Shown here one piece after another: positions 45,540 through 57,965 of a stretch of DNA of 64,000 bases. Source of the stretch: Desmodus rotundus. Lineage: Eukaryota > Chordata > Mammalia > Chiroptera > Phyllostomidae. Numbering within the stretch: the first letter of the stretch is position 1; each line of letters starts with the position of its first letter. The stretch spans positions 14,313,199-14,377,198 of the forward strand of contig NC_071389.1 in NCBI RefSeq assembly GCF_022682495.2, in the 5' to 3' direction. The translations under genes were made by a program, and so were the position numbers. The notes under the pieces are model-generated. The model was not told where the DNA came from. It searched no databases and worked only from the letters and a program-made list of their open reading frames with translations.

Positions 45540-45885
45540 TGCAGTACCTGTGAGAGTACACAGCAAACAGTCTACAAGCAAGGGGTTGTGGGGAGTGCTT
45601 GATGGACGAGGAAGCAACGGTGGAGGTGAGACTGGATCCACATGTGTGACTAGTTGAACTCACTTGGCATGAATTCCAACCCATGCCGTGCAACCAGAGC
45701 CTCTGGGACCACAGACGGAAGTCCCATGGCTGGTACGGGACTTGGGGTCCCTTCCCACTGGCTCCAGACAGTGTTTCCCTAGCCACTGACCTGCCCTGAG
45801 GGAATGGAGGGTAAGGAGGTTCACCAAGGTACAGACCAAAAGGGCCTAGAGGTGACCAGGTGATGTGGAAGATGGAAGGGTAGCC
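45540..45885. other. Unassigned, no gene seen
   Basis: Unique-looking sequence. A 150-codon open frame on minus (45451-45903) crosses the LTR border and resembles no protein I know. Confidence 0.35.
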
Positions 45886-45889
45886 TGGT

Positions 45890-46110
45890 GGAAGGAATGG
45901 CATAGGCTCTGGGTTCGAATCACAGATTTTCTATCCACTGTGTGACTTTGGGAAATCACTGCACCATTCTGAGCCTTAGAGTGCTCACATGTTAAGTGGA
46001 GATAATGCATTTCCTTCAAAGCCTTGACATGAAATTAGGTGAAAATGTATATGTGGGGGCCCGGCTTAGTGCTTGGCTTGCATTGAAGGCACTCCGCAAA
46101 TGTTTGCTGA
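45890..46110 (+). mobile_element. MIR SINE, nearly full length
   Basis: GGCATAGGCTCTGGGTTCGAATC to GAAGGCACTCCGCAAATGTTTG in MIR order. Confidence 0.78.
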
Positions 46111-46239
46111 GCGGACAATGCCTCCCTGCTCATTGAATGAATGGGTGTGCCTGCAGGGAAGGTGGACACAAAATCGATTCTGAGATTGTATTTTCCAAAC
46201 ACGACTTCAACAAAGTCTCCCTTCCACGTGACTTCTCCC

Positions 46240-46680
46240 ATTGAGAGGTGAGGTCTTTGTCGCCTCCCCTTAAAATTAGGAAGACTGTGATTATTTCAAC
46301 CAAAAGAGTATGCCCAAAGTGACGTAGGTGACTTTCGAAGCTAGGAATACTTGCTCTTGAAGCCTTCAGTTACCACGTAAGGAGACTGACAGCCCCGAGG
46401 TTGCCGTGATTTGAGGAATCCTCCACCCGCCCATGGAGTGACCGCAGGGAGAGGCTGTGAGAGTTCATGAAGACGGAGGGGTGCCCAGCCAGCTCCCAGC
46501 TGTTCCAGCGCCATCCACCATCCTGCACCAGCAACCACGTGAGGAGCCCCCAGTTAGACCACCCTGAATTCCTGACCTGCAGACACCTTGAGAGATAATA
46601 AAATGATTGCTCTTGTTTTAAACACTGAGCTTTGGGGGGATTTATTGTGTAGCAACAGTAACTGGAACAGCAGGTAACGC
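46240..46680 (+). mobile_element. MLT1-like MaLR solo LTR
   Basis: GAGATAATAAAATGATTGCTCTTG, then TTTTAAACACTGAGCTTTGGGG, then TTATTGTGTAGCAACAGTAACTGG form the classic MLT1 3' end. TCCTGACCTGCAGACACCTTG precedes it. Confidence 0.72.
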
Positions 46681-46984
46681 AAACCCTAGGATGGGAACTA
46701 TAACAGAACTTCGTGCTGGGTGTTTGAAACACGGAAGAAAGAGCTATTAAAAGTAGTCGAATATGCTACATGAAGAAAGAAATTGCACTACTGTATCCAA
46801 GAGGACACACTAGCAGATTGAGTTGTTGCTGAAAGCAATCTGCAGATGAAAGCTTTCAGACACCGGAGCTCAAGGAGAATTTCCATTCCCCACTGTCTTA
46901 GGGAACCTGCCTGGATCTCCGCTACCCACCCCTGCTCAGCCCCCCTTTGCCCAGCCCCTGGATCAGATTCGGAACTCCCACAGC

Positions 46985-47360
46985 GTTCAGGCCGCTAAGC
47001 AACAGAAAGAGCATTGAGCTTGGAGTCTTGGGGTCAGGCCCTGCCCCACTGCTTACTAGTTGAAAGATTCTGGGCAAGTCAGTTGGACTCTCTCAACCTC
47101 AGCCTCCTCACTTATAAAACAGAAATGCTGTAACTGCTAACACTTATTAAACACTCTGTACTCTAAGCCCTTTAAACACACCACTTCACTTCATCCTCAC
47201 CCCCCTCCCCCCACCGTGAGACACAGAACATTATTATGTCCGATAAGGGAACTGACCCAGAGACACTGAGTAACTTGCCTAGGGCTGTGCGTTGTGGGAG
47301 TGGAAGGGCTGGGGTTCGAAACCAGGCCATCTGGCTCTGGAGCCTTTGTTCTTATCTCGG
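46985..47360. mobile_element. Two MIR copies tail to tail
   Basis: A plus copy at about 46985-47120 (GAGCATTGAGCTTGGAGTCTTG, CTGGGCAAGTCAGTTGG) meets a minus copy at about 47130-47360 (AGGGAACTGACCCAGAGACACTG, GTTCGAAACCAGGCC). Confidence 0.72.
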
Positions 47361-47459
47361 TGCTGAGCCAGCTGGCTGGCGTGACACTCGAGGAGAGTTT
47401 GTGAAAGTAGGTGATAGGGCAGTAGTGCCGTGTGCAAAGGTGGGGCCACCTTTTTATGA

Positions 47460-47610
47460 TTTACATCTCCCTTGTGGCACCTGCCTGTTCTGCGTTACAG
47501 TGTCCCCAGATGCTCCTGTGTCTGGGTCTCACCATCCAAGCTCCTTAATGACAAGATCCACATCTTAATTCACCTCTGCACCCGCAGAGCATCCAACCCA
47601 GCTTCAAGGA
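47460..47610 (+). mobile_element. L2 LINE fragment
   Basis: CATCCAAGCTCCTTAATGACAAG, then CTCTGCACCCGCAGAGCATCC, are L2 3' sequence. Confidence 0.5.
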
Positions 47611-47614
47611 CTGA

Positions 47615-48465
47615 ATTGCGGCTCCAAGAAAAGAAGAATGTGGCTGAAGCGGGTTCCCCTCTTAAGCTGAAGCACTAAGACAATCATATCTGCTCATAAA
47701 AACGTAACGAATACAAGGACACCTTCTAAAAGTGTGTTTAAAAACATTCTCAGCATTCCTCTGAAATTCCTCAGCAAACACTCTGAAACCGAGCTGTCTA
47801 TCCGGAGATTGAAGACTCAACCCAACAGTTTTCTTTCTGAGAGTTTGCAGATGTGGTGGCAGAAGGAGGGGAAGAGAAGCAGGGTCGTGGCTCCACTGGA
47901 CACTCCCTGATGCGTTCCATGGTGGGAAGGAGACCTTCCATGACAAGGGGCAGAATCTGACTGGGGAGGAGGCAGGGGTGGGATTATTTGAAACCAGAAC
48001 TCTCACAGGCCAAGAGGTTCTGTGCAAACTTGTTTTCACAAAGTTCTCTTGTGCGTGACCTTCCCCAGAAACTCGGGGGAAGTTTCAGAGAAGTCTGATG
48101 TTATGAGGCAGCTGCCCATGAAATTGGGTCCAGGAGCTTCCCTAAAGCTGAGGTCCTTCTTAGGACCTGGAGAACCCAGTGTCGCAAGAAGGGAAATTCT
48201 GCAACGTGGGTTTTTGTTGTTGTTGTTGTTGTTGTTTTAGTGCTTGTCTTTCCTTTTTCCATAGTGACTTCTGTAACAAGCTGACATTGAACCCAAATGG
48301 GATTTCTCAAATTTATTTGACTAGGGCTAAATACAGCTGAAAAAAACCCCTCATTCTTCTATTCATGAGCGGTCATCTGAGACTTCTGCCAATCATAGAT
48401 CTAAGCTCTACATTATAACCAATAACATTTCATATTCATCTGAGATGCTGAAGCAGCCAAGTGTG
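47615..48465. other. Unassigned, with a (GTT)n run
   Basis: No gene seen. An uninterrupted (TTG)n microsatellite of about 8 units lies at 48212-48236. Confidence 0.4.
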
Positions 48466-48469
48466 CACA

Positions 48470-48695
48470 GATAGTACAATGGTTAAAGACACAGCTTTGG
48501 AGCTGGACAGGCTGCGTTTGAATCCCAGCTCCATCATTGAGTAGCTGGGGGGCCACGTCTTTAAACCTCAATTCCCTCTATTACAAACTCGGTACAACAG
48601 TAGTTACAGACTCCTAGGGTTATTGTCAGTGTTAAATGAGTGTATACACATGCGGCTTAGCCCATTAAGTTCTCAGTAAGTGTCGCTAGCTGTCG
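48470..48695 (+). mobile_element. MIR SINE, nearly full length
   Basis: AGATAGTACAATGGTTAAAGACAC, TTTGAATCCCAGCTCCATC, then TAAGTTCTCAGTAAGTGTC run through the whole MIR. Confidence 0.82.
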
Positions 48696-48835
48696 GTGGG
48701 AGGCAGCCCCTAGAGTGGCTCCCAGTGACTCCCGCCTCCTGGCATGCACACCCTTCATGTAATCTCGTCTCGACTGCGGGCTGGACTCAACAACCAGCTT
48801 CCAGCAAAAGAATGTAGCAAAGTGATGGGATGTTG

Positions 48836-50405
48836 GGGACCCCAAATAGCCAAACCATCTTGAAAACAGAAGAACAAAGTTGGAAGTCTCACATTTCAAA
48901 ACTTATTACAGGCCTATAAGAATCAGCACGATGTAATGTTGGCATAAAGATATATATACACAGATCAATGGAATAGAGACACTAGAAATAATCACTCGAC
49001 CATACGGTCAAATGGTTTTCAGTGAGGGTGCCAAGACCTTTGGGGAAAGGACAGTCTTTTCAACAAACGGTGCTGAGAAAACTGGATATCCCTATGCCAA
49101 AGAATGAAGTTGGACTCCCATTGTTTACCACATACACAAATGACCCCAAATGGGTCTGAGACCTAAATGTAGGAGCTAAGACTCTTAGAAGGAAAACTTG
49201 GACCAAAAGCTCCACCAATTGGGCTTGGCAATGATTTATTGGATCATGACCCCAAAGGCATAGGCAACAAAAGGCAAAATACGCCAATAGGACTCATGAG
49301 CACTAAACTGTTTTGTGCATCAAAGGACACTGTCAGCAGCATGAAAAGGCAACCTATGGAATGGAGAAAATATCTACCGATGATATATCCGATAAGGGAA
49401 TAATATGCAGAAAAAATAAATAACTCCTAAAGCCCACCACCGCCAACAAAACCCCCACATAACCCAATTCAAAAATGGGCAAAGGACTCGAATAACCATT
49501 TCTCCAGAGATGGCACACAAATGGCCAATAAGCCCATGGAAAGATGCTCATCATCACTAATCATTAGGGAAAAGCAAATCCAAACCACAGTGAGATACCT
49601 CCTGCCGCACGCCCCTTAGAATGGCTACTATTTAAAAAATAGAAAATGAGGATCGTTGGCAAGGATGGGAAAGCATTGGAGCCCTGTGCACTGTGGCTGG
49701 GAATGTAAATTGGTACGGACACTGTGGAAACAGTATGGCATTTCCAAAAAGTTAAAAATAGAATTACCGTATGACCCAGCAATTCTACTTTGGGTTGTAT
49801 TAGTCAGATATTCCATATCTTGGATGATTTTCTCTCTAGGAATGCTAGGACTTGCTGAAAAGGGGGTTCTGAGGAATTTAAAACATTTAAAGTAGGGTTT
49901 TGAGCAAATATTAGTTATACTCACTCATGTTCTCAGTAGCATTATTCAAAGTAGCTATAACATGGAAGCAATCCAGTGTCCACCAATGAAGAAATGGATA
50001 AGCAAAATGTGGTGTATGCACACAGTGGAATATTATTCAGCCTTAAAAAGTAAGAAAGTTTTGACATAGGCTACAATTTGGATGAAACTTGAGAACAATA
50101 TGCTAAGTGAAATAAGCCAGTCACAAAAAGACAAATATTGTATGATTTCACAAAGTTCCTTGAGTAGTCAGAATCCTAGAGACAGCAAACAGGGTGGTGG
50201 GTACCTGGGGTTGCGGGGAGGGAGGAGGGGTAGTTGTTTAATGGGAAGAGTTTCAGTTTTGGGAGAAGAAAAGAATTCTGGAGACAGGTAGTGGAGACAG
50301 TGGCACAACAATGTGAGTGAACTCAATCACCATCCCGTGCACTTAAAAATGGTTACACTGTTAAACTTTGTGCTTTGCGTATTTTACCACAATAAATAGA
50401 TAAAT
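48836..50405 (+). mobile_element. Ancient L1: ORF2 3' part and 3' UTR
   Basis: AAGAACAAAGTTGGAAGTCTCAC, ATGGAATAGAGACACTAG, GGATATCCCTATGCCAAAG, AATTCAAAAATGGGCAAAGG, TTATTCAGCCTTAAAAAG and AAATAAGCCAGTCACAAAAAG follow L1 ORF2 and 3' UTR order. Many stops show it is a fossil. About 49797-49905 does not fit the L1 and may be an insertion. Confidence 0.85.
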
Positions 50406-50409
50406 AATT

Positions 50410-51600
50410 TGGAAAAAAAGAAGTAAAATAAAGACGGATCCTCTTTTTCAACACACCATTACACTTGCTGAGGCTCGTGGTACAAATGGAGACCTACGCA
50501 CATATCATTTGTCTAAATACTTAAATGGGACAAACGAACAAACCTTTAAATAAGAGATGTTCTTTCCATTTTTCTTGTCAAATTTACACTCATAACGACA
50601 AAAGCAACCACAAACATTCACAGCATTTGTATACAGTCGGGGACAAGGGATTAGGGGAAGCATTTCCGTGGGGCCCGAACAGTGTCAATGGGAAGACTGG
50701 ACATGGGGGGTTGTGATGTGCCAGAGCCGAGTGTCAGAAGTGCCCTCGTGATCTTGGCATGCAGAGCAACCCATGTGACCAGTCCCTCCACTGCTGTGGC
50801 TGAATTAGGTTTATTTAGACAGTCTGCTTTTCACTCCTGGATTCATTCATTCGAGATAGGATGAAAATTGCCTGGTTGTGTATTTCATTCTCAACAATTA
50901 TTTTTTATAATTTGATGGATATTGCATTTTTATCTCTTATTCAGTAAGTTTATCTGACCTGTGGCTGTGATGGAGGGGGCCCTCAGTTGTGAAGCCCAGA
51001 GCAAGGGCCTCCCTTGCCTAGGCCGGGAGGTACCACATTTGCTTATACGTCCCTTCACTCCGGTAGAAATGAAATAGAGCAACCGAGGCATCTACCAGTC
51101 CTATGGCAGCCGGCTCCACTAGTGAGGCCCTGGGGACCACAGATGCCATGAATACAGTGGCTCGAGGTCTTCCCATTGGCAGCCCTTATCTGGTAAGGAG
51201 CCTGGCAAAACTGACAGCTCAGTCCTCCCTTTCCTCCTTTCTTTTCAAGGTTCAGACGCATAAGAGTTGTAGGCTCTGTACGCAGGGGACTTCCTTCCGG
51301 AAATCCAACAGAAGATCCCTTTATAGCTAGCTGCCCACATGCCAGTCCATTCTTTTGACTGAATGTATGCAGCTTATTCAACCGTATTTATGAGTCGGTG
51401 GAACAAATGCATGTGCACAAAGGCATGCCCCATAACTAAATTATGCATCCATGTTATGGCTTTTAAAAATCAAGTTTTTTTTCCTAGAAAAGTATGTTTT
51501 GTTATGGATAAATGTTGAAATCTATTGCCAAGTAAACAGATGATATAATAGTACATTCAATATTAAACTATTTTTGTAAAAATAGCACAGCTGTATTCTT
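50410..51600. other. Unassigned, no gene seen
   Basis: Unique-looking sequence. Opposing frames at 51055-51381 (minus) and 51103-51330 (plus) shadow each other and have no recognisable product. Confidence 0.35.
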
Positions 51601-51602
51601 TA

Positions 51603-52000
51603 TTTATGCATTACTAAGTATCCCAAAACTTAGCAGCTTAAAACACAAACATTTATTATCTCACAGTTTCTTTTTTTTTAAAGATTTTATTTATTTTTAG
51701 AGAGATGAAAGCAAGGGAGAGAAGCATCAAGATGTGGGAGAGATACATTGGTTGCCTCTCACACGCCCCCAACTGGAGACCTAGCCCGCAACCCAGGCAC
51801 GTGTCCTGACCTGGAATCGAACCAGCAACCTGTTGGCTCGCAGGCTGGCACTCAATCCACTGAGTCACACTAGCCAGGGCACATTATCTCACAGTTTCTT
51901 TATGTCAGAAATCTGGGTGTGGCCTAGCTGAGTCCTCTGGCTCAGGATCCCTCACAAGTTCTCCATCATTTAGTCCTTCAAGTTGTAAAGTAAGGTGGTT
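51603..52000. mobile_element. Old interspersed repeat split by a SINE
   Basis: CAAAACTTAGCAGCTTAAAAC, then ATTATCTCACAGTTTCTTTATG, then GTGTGGCCTAGCTGAGTCC, is a familiar old mammalian repeat type that I cannot name securely. Confidence 0.45.
51674..51882 (-). mobile_element. VES-type SINE with a 19-bp perfect target duplication
   Basis: ATTATCTCACAGTTTCTTT occurs exactly at 51655-51673 and 51883-51901. The copy is full length with an intact GGAATCGAACC B-box region (reverse), so it is among the younger insertions here. Confidence 0.96.
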
Positions 52001-52024
52001 GTTTGGAGACCTTGCTTACTTTTC

Positions 52025-52600
52025 AATGTTTGTACCTATCAGTTTCCCCATCAGCACTGCTTTTGCTGAGTCCATAGGTGTTGGGAGGTTGTGCTTTCAT
52101 TTCCACTCATCTCTAAGTATTTCCTTTCAATTTCCCTTGTGATAGATTCCTTGACCCATGGGATTTTTAAGAGTGTGTTGTTGTTTCCGCAGTTTCCTGA
52201 ATTTTCCAGTTTTCCTTTTGTTTTTGATTTCTGACTTCATCCTGTTGTGGTCAAGAAGATACTTCGAATAATGTCCATATTTGTAAACCTGTTGAGACTT
52301 AATCTGTGACCTAAAACATGTTCTATCCTGGAGAATGTCCCATGGGCACCCGAGAAGAGTGTGTGCTCTGCCGTTGCTGGGCAGAGTGTCCTGCGCATGT
52401 GTGTTAGGTCTGGGCGGCTTATCGTGTTGGTCATGCCCACTATTTCCTTACTTCTGTCTGGTTGTTCTATCCATCATCGAGAGCTGGGTATTGAAGCCTC
52501 CAATTATTATAACAGAAATGCCTATTTCTACCTTCAATTCTACCCATTTTTTGCATCATATATTTGATGGTTTGTTATTAGCTGTATGAACTTATTCTTC
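52025..52600 (-). mobile_element. Ancient L1 fragment
   Basis: TTCCTTGACCCATGGGATTTTTAAG, CATCCTGTTGTGGTCAAGAAG, TTCTATCCTGGAGAATGTCCC and TATTGAAGCCTCCAATTATTA are reversed ancient L1 sequence. Confidence 0.75.
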
Positions 52601-52604
52601 TTCT

Positions 52605-53415
52605 AAGTCTACTCAGGTTGATAGTTCCTCTCCAGCCGTTGGATGAAAACACGGGGGTGGGGGTTGGAAGGTAACCCTTGGCGGGGCTGACATCTGGCCA
52701 GTGTGCTCCAGATGGCCCTACTCTCTGTGCCATCCGGTCCTTATTTTCATCATCATCCTTTCTTTGGGGTAATAGAATCCTGAGGTCACTTTAACTTTTA
52801 AACTCAATTCTGATGTAGTAATGAAAATTGGCCAGTCCAGGTAATAATCAGAATGCTGAACGTCACCGAGGGTTGCATGTTCTGTTCTTCCTTATTCCTC
52901 TTTCTGCCGCTGGTTAGCTATACGTTTTCATATCTCGGGGGTTGCAGGCAGGGAGGAAGAAAGGAAAGCAGAGCAAAAACGTTCCTTGTGCAGCAGAACT
53001 CTTCTCAGATGGCTTCATGTTTTCCTGGCTTGATGCTATCTAAATTACCTGCCTCTTTCTCTCCAGGGCACTGTTGCGGGGTCCTCCCCTCCTCAGGGGC
53101 TCACCAGGCTGCGGTTCCTTCGCGTGGGGCAAGGCTCTTCTCCAGGCCAGCTGCTGCGCCAGCTCTCGCAGCTTCTGCTCCCCGGCAGGTTGTTCTCCCT
53201 GCAGGAACTACGCCTGTGGGTAGGAGTCTTTTGAAAATAATGACTCCACACAGGGGACTATAAATGCGCTAGTTTTTCTTTGTTTTCTTTCGAAAAGAAA
53301 TTAAAAATATGTGTGATGTTTACTGGGCTGATGGCAGGCTGGACTCAGAAGGGTGGACACCTCTCATTCCAGAGCAAGCCGTATTCTGAGCACTTCTGAG
53401 GAATAGCTACCCTGA
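52605..53415. other. Unassigned, no gene seen
   Basis: Contains a 136-codon plus frame (52853-53263) and a GC-richer patch at 53060-53220, but no recognisable protein. I looked here for a CNR2 noncoding exon and found none I could support. Confidence 0.35.
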
Positions 53416-53419
53416 AGAC

Positions 53420-53660
53420 CATGGCCGTGTAGCGGAGTGGCTATGAGCAAAGGTTTTGGTATCACACGGACCCAGGTTTGAGTTCTCGGTGCCTGACTCT
53501 GGGTGAACCTTTCTCTCAGAGCCTCAGTTTTGCTCCTCTGTTAAATGGGGATGATAATACTATCGACTTCAGCAGCGTTGTGATAAGATGAATGGATGAT
53601 GCACATAACTTGCTTTGTACAGCATCTTGCTCATGGTAAAGTGCTCGGCAGTTACTGCTA
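53420..53660 (+). mobile_element. MIR SINE, nearly full length
   Basis: TGTAGCGGAGTGGCTATGAGC to CTCATGGTAAAGTGCTCGGC in MIR order. Confidence 0.72.
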
Positions 53661-54024
53661 TTGTCCGACGAGGGGTCCATTTGGAATACGTAAAACATCG
53701 TACCTTTGAATTGTACAAGGTAACAGTTATAATGAAATAGAATAAAGATGTATCATTTAAAGGCAAAGAAATGATATAAAAATTCAGCCATGGGGAACTG
53801 GAGTCAAGAGATCAGACTGTTGTCCTTGGGCAAGTCACTTCACCTCCCCATGCTTAGAAGTTGTAGGTTTAATGTGGGCTTCCTTGGTGCCTGCTGTCCC
53901 CAAGAGTGGAAGTCATAGCCTGGTGTCAACTAGGCCAGGAAGTTTTAATCATCTTTTAAAACTATGCTGATCTGCATTTTTTTCTGCTGTGGCAAAACAC
54001 AGGCTCTTGGGGCATGGGAGGGTT

Positions 54025-55735
54025 TTTTTAAATTATATTTTATTGATTATGCTATTACAGTTTTCCCCATTTTTCTCCCTTTATCCCCCTCTGCCCTGCA
54101 CCCCCAAACCCTCCAGCATCTCCCCCCTTAGTTCATGTCCATGGGTTGTACATATAAGTTCTTTGAGTTCTCTGTTTCCTATACCGTTTTTGACCTCCCC
54201 CATCTATTTTATGCCTACCAATTATACTTCTTCTTCCCTGTACCTTCCCCCCGTTCCTCTCCACCCTGTCCCCACTGAAAACCCTCCATGTGATGTCCAT
54301 TTCTCTGACTCTATTTCTGTTCTAGTTGTTTGCTTAGTTTTTGTTGTTTTTCTTTCTTTCATTTTTTTAGGTCCATTTGTTGATAGTTGTGAGTTTGTCA
54401 TTTTACTGTTCATATTTTTGATCTTCCTTTTCTTAGATAAGTCCCTTTAACATTTCATATAAGGGCTTGGTGATGATGAACCCCTTTAACTTGATCTTCT
54501 CTGGGAAGCACTTTGGAATTCTAAATGATAGCTTTGCTGGATAGAGCAATCTTGGACGTAAGTCCTTGCCTTTCATGACTTCAAATACTTCTTGCCAGTC
54601 CCTTCTTGCCTGCAAGGTTTCTTTTGAGAAATCAGTTGACAGTCTTATGGGAACTCTTTGTAGGTAACTGTGTTCTTTTCTCTTGCTGCGTCTAAGATTC
54701 TCTCCTTATCTTTAATCTTGGGTAATGTAATTATGATGTGCCTTGGTGTGTTCCTCCTTGGGTCCAGCTTCTTTGGGACTCTCTGGGCTTCCTGGACTTC
54801 CTGGAAGTCTATTTCTGTTGTCAGATTGGGGAAGTTCTCCTTCATTATTTGTGCAAATAAGTTTTCAATTTCTTGCTGTTGTTCTTCTCCTTCTGACACC
54901 CCTATAATTTGGATATTGGAACGTTTCAGGTTGTCCCAGAGGTTTGTAAGACTCTCTTCACTTTTTTGAATTCGTTTCTTCATTCTGTTCCAGTTGGATG
55001 TTTATTTCTTCCTTTTGTTCCAAATTGTTGATTTGAGCCCTGGTTTCCTTCTTGTCACTGTTGGTTCCCTGAATATTTTGCTGTATTTCATTTTGAGTCT
55101 TTTTTTTTTTTACTCTTCTATTCTTTTTTTTATTTACTTATTGTTGTTCAAGTACAGTTTTCTGCCTTTTCCCCCAACTCCAGCCCAACCCCCAGCCCTC
55201 CCCACCTCCCTCCCGTTTCCACCCACCCCCTGCCGTTCTTGTCCACGTGTCCTTTATAATTGTTCCTATAAACCCTTCACCCTTTTCCCCTGAGATTCCC
55301 TCCCCTCTCCCCCCTGGTCCATTTTGGGTATCTTCCATTTGTTCTTTCATTTTTCAACTAAGCTCAATTACTTCTGTGAGCATTTTGATTACCAGGGCTT
55401 TAACTTCTCCATCAGATAGGTTGACTATCTCCTCATCGCTTAGCTCTCTTTCTGAGGTTTTGCTCTGTTCTTTCATTTTGGCCCTGTTTCTTTGTTCAGG
55501 GCCCCTGTTAAGTAGTAAGGGGGCGGGGCCTTAGGTATTCACCCAGGCAGGGCAGCCCTCTTTGCTGTCCTTTGGTGCTGCCTGTGGGGGAGGGGCCAGA
55601 GAGGGAACAATGCAGTTCGCCTGTTCGTCTCTCGTTGTGAGACTGATAGTTTCTCCCACTGCAGCAACCGCCATAGTCCACAGCCCCCTCTGATCTCAGT
55701 TTCCCTTTAAGGGACATGGGAATTTGACCCACAGT
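54025..55735 (-). mobile_element. HAL1-like half-LINE with a nested L1 tail
   Basis: On minus: 5' UTR remnants (about 55735-55350), a nested L1 fragment, ORF1 (about 55080-54430), then a 3' UTR ending near 54035. ORF1 is the best preserved of the long copies. A frame at 54983-54645 encodes the RNA-binding part (NLWDNLKRSNIQIIGVSEG, ENFPNLTTEIDFQEVQ). A second frame at 54615-54433 encodes the C-terminal domain (ARRDWQEVFEVMKGKDL). A one-base deletion between them, in the codons for TYKGVP, breaks the protein. Confidence 0.85.
55120..55350 (-). mobile_element. 5'-truncated L1 3' end inserted in HAL1
   Basis: TTATTGTTGTTCAAGTACAGTTTTC followed by C-rich sequence (plus) is the reversed 3' UTR and tail of a bat-type L1. 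It interrupts the HAL1 sequence. Confidence 0.7.
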
Positions 55736-55739
55736 CTCC

Positions 55740-56425
55740 TCCCAAACCCATGCAATCAGCTGAAGATAAACAACGGCCTGCCTGAGTCAGTGGAAAATGC
55801 CAGATGTCTGTGGCTCGTTAACTGCCAAATCGACAGGAATGAAGGCTGTCAATTGTAATGATTAAGCAGACCTTATTAGCTTCATGTTCCCCTGAAGAAA
55901 GAGCTGTCCCCAGGCATACTTCTTAAAGGAGCCATATACCACATGTCATCTTTTAAAAAACCTTTCAAAATTCTTTCATCTATGTCCCTTCTATGTAAAG
56001 CCACCAACTCCTCTTACAGGTTCAATGCCAGAGAAGCAGCCATAAGTAACGAGGAGGGAGAATGGTCTCCTTAAGCCAGAAGCCTGAGACCTGACTCATC
56101 CCCATGGTGGTGGCACAAACCAAAGTCTTGCCTGTATATTTACTCTAGTAATTTATCTAAAGGAAATTTCTTCAAGGAAATGAAGATTTATCTAGAAGGA
56201 TATTCATGTCTGAGTATAATAGCAACAAATTGGGAACAAACAGTAGGGTGAAGGTACAATTCCCCTATGGTTGTAACATCAAATGCTGTTAACAATGATG
56301 TAGGTATGTATATATACACGGGCATATATTTACAATATATTGAGTTTAAAAAAAATGAAAAAAGTCAGGTAACAAGAATATACCATTTATTATTACTTTT
56401 ATTAAAAGAAAAAAAAAGCTCAATA
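55740..56425. other. Unassigned, no gene seen
   Basis: AT-rich unique sequence; nothing recognised. Confidence 0.35.
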
Positions 56426-56429
56426 ACTG

Positions 56430-56650
56430 AGGCTTTCTATATGCCAGGCATCGTTCTAAGTACCTCAAAGGTGTTGATTTACGTAATCCTCACCCTAACT
56501 CTTAGGCGTTGTTATTATCCCATTTGACAGATTGAGGAAGCTAAAGCACAGAGAGGCTGACAAGCCGGCCAGGTCACACGCCAGTAAGTCACAGAGCTGG
56601 GATTTGCCTCTGATCAGGCTTCAGAGCTTGTGCTCTCACCCGGCCGTTAC
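56430..56650 (-). mobile_element. MIR SINE, nearly full length
   Basis: TATATGCCAGGCATCGTTCTAAG, TTACGTAATCCTCACCCTAAC, AGTCACAGAGCTGGGATTTG in reverse MIR order. Confidence 0.8.
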
Positions 56651-56654
56651 TGCC

Positions 56655-57635
56655 TCTCAGCACAGAAAAAAGCCCGCAAGGACTCACACTCGACACCTAA
56701 CGGTGGCTATCTCTGGGAGGTAAGGTGGCGAGTACTTCTTGTTTATGTTTGCTTATCTGACTTTTCTACAGTCAATACACATCACTTATGCAAGAAGACA
56801 AACTCTGACAAAAATGTTTGAGCTAGAAGATCTTTGTTGCAGACCTGAGAGCAAGTCTCGCTGCGCCTCAGTTTCTGCATCTGTAGCAGGTGGCAATGCC
56901 TGTCCAGCAGCGCTAATGCCAAGACCGAGGGAGAGAGTGAGTGTGACAGCACTTTCATGGTGCAGATTTAGAATGTGTTAAAAGTGCTGGATGCTACAAC
57001 GCGAAGCTTCACAGAAGAGAAAGCAAGAAAGCAGTAAGGCGAAAATCTGTGTAGGAATTCAGGGTTGTCACACCGAACAAACGCGGGTAGCATTTGAGTG
57101 GTTTCATATCTGACTTGATTCTCTTTAGAGCCCTCCACGATTTTTGAGCTGAGGGTGGTGTGTGTCTGCTCTTCACGCCGTGAGCGTGAACAGTTGGGAG
57201 ACAGGTGTTGTTAGGTCTCAGACACAAGGGTGGGGGGGCTCTCAGAGTCCATGTTTTTCCCCTTGGTATTGGACGTCCCAGATTTCCTCTTATTGTCAAT
57301 CCAGTTGCCAGTCTGAGCCCACTTTGGTTGCTTTTCTCAAGGCTGCTGCCCCTCTCTTTGTTTACACAGCTTCTGGCCTCAAGGATGGGAGTTCAGACTC
57401 TGGGGCGGACCAAGAAATGGACCCCTCGTATCAACAGAGTAGCAAGGAGCCTGATGATGGAGCCTGGGAGTTTACCTGTGTAACAGACACTTTAAAAAAC
57501 TAATTTAAACAACTCTGGGTATTCAGGAGCTAGTTTCTTACTTTTTCCCATTGTTTGTTTGCTGTGATCACCACTTTGAGGATTTGAGTATTGGGGAGGA
57601 GGATACCCCCTTCCTGCTCTTACAGAACTTAGAGC
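56655..57635. other. Unassigned, no gene seen
   Basis: A short MIR-like piece may lie at about 56820-56990. Opposing open frames at 57009-57503 have no recognisable product. Confidence 0.35.
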
Positions 57636-57760
57636 AGTAGTTCTCAGTCAGCTGTGTAGGGGAAGCAAAACTATCTCTACCCGCTTAGGGTCTTCAGCAG
57701 GGCCTGCGAATTAAATTGTCATACAACAGATTAACAGGAGAAAAGCATTCAAATTTATTT

Positions 57761-57965
57761 TTTTAAAGATTTTATTTAGTTTATTTTTAGAGAGAGGGGA
57801 AGGGGAGGAGAGAGGGAGAGAAACAACAATGTGTGTTTACCTCTCGCATGCTCCCCATGGGAGACCTGGCCCACAACCCAGGTATGTGCCCCAACTGGGA
57901 ATCGAACTAGTGACCCCCTGGTTCACAGGCTGGCACTCAATCCACTGAGCCATACCAGCCAGGGC
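57761..57965 (-). mobile_element. VES-type SINE
   Basis: Duplication CAAATTTATTT at 57750-57760 and 57966-57976; full-length copy. Confidence 0.93.

Noticed and set aside
53060..53280. CNR2 noncoding first exon
   Set aside because: GC-richer patch at a plausible distance, but I could not match the human 5' UTR and no convincing donor on the minus strand stands out.
54645..54983. Functional ORF1 protein gene
   Set aside because: It is part of a HAL1 copy with a frame-breaking deletion and a nested L1 fragment, so it is a fossil.
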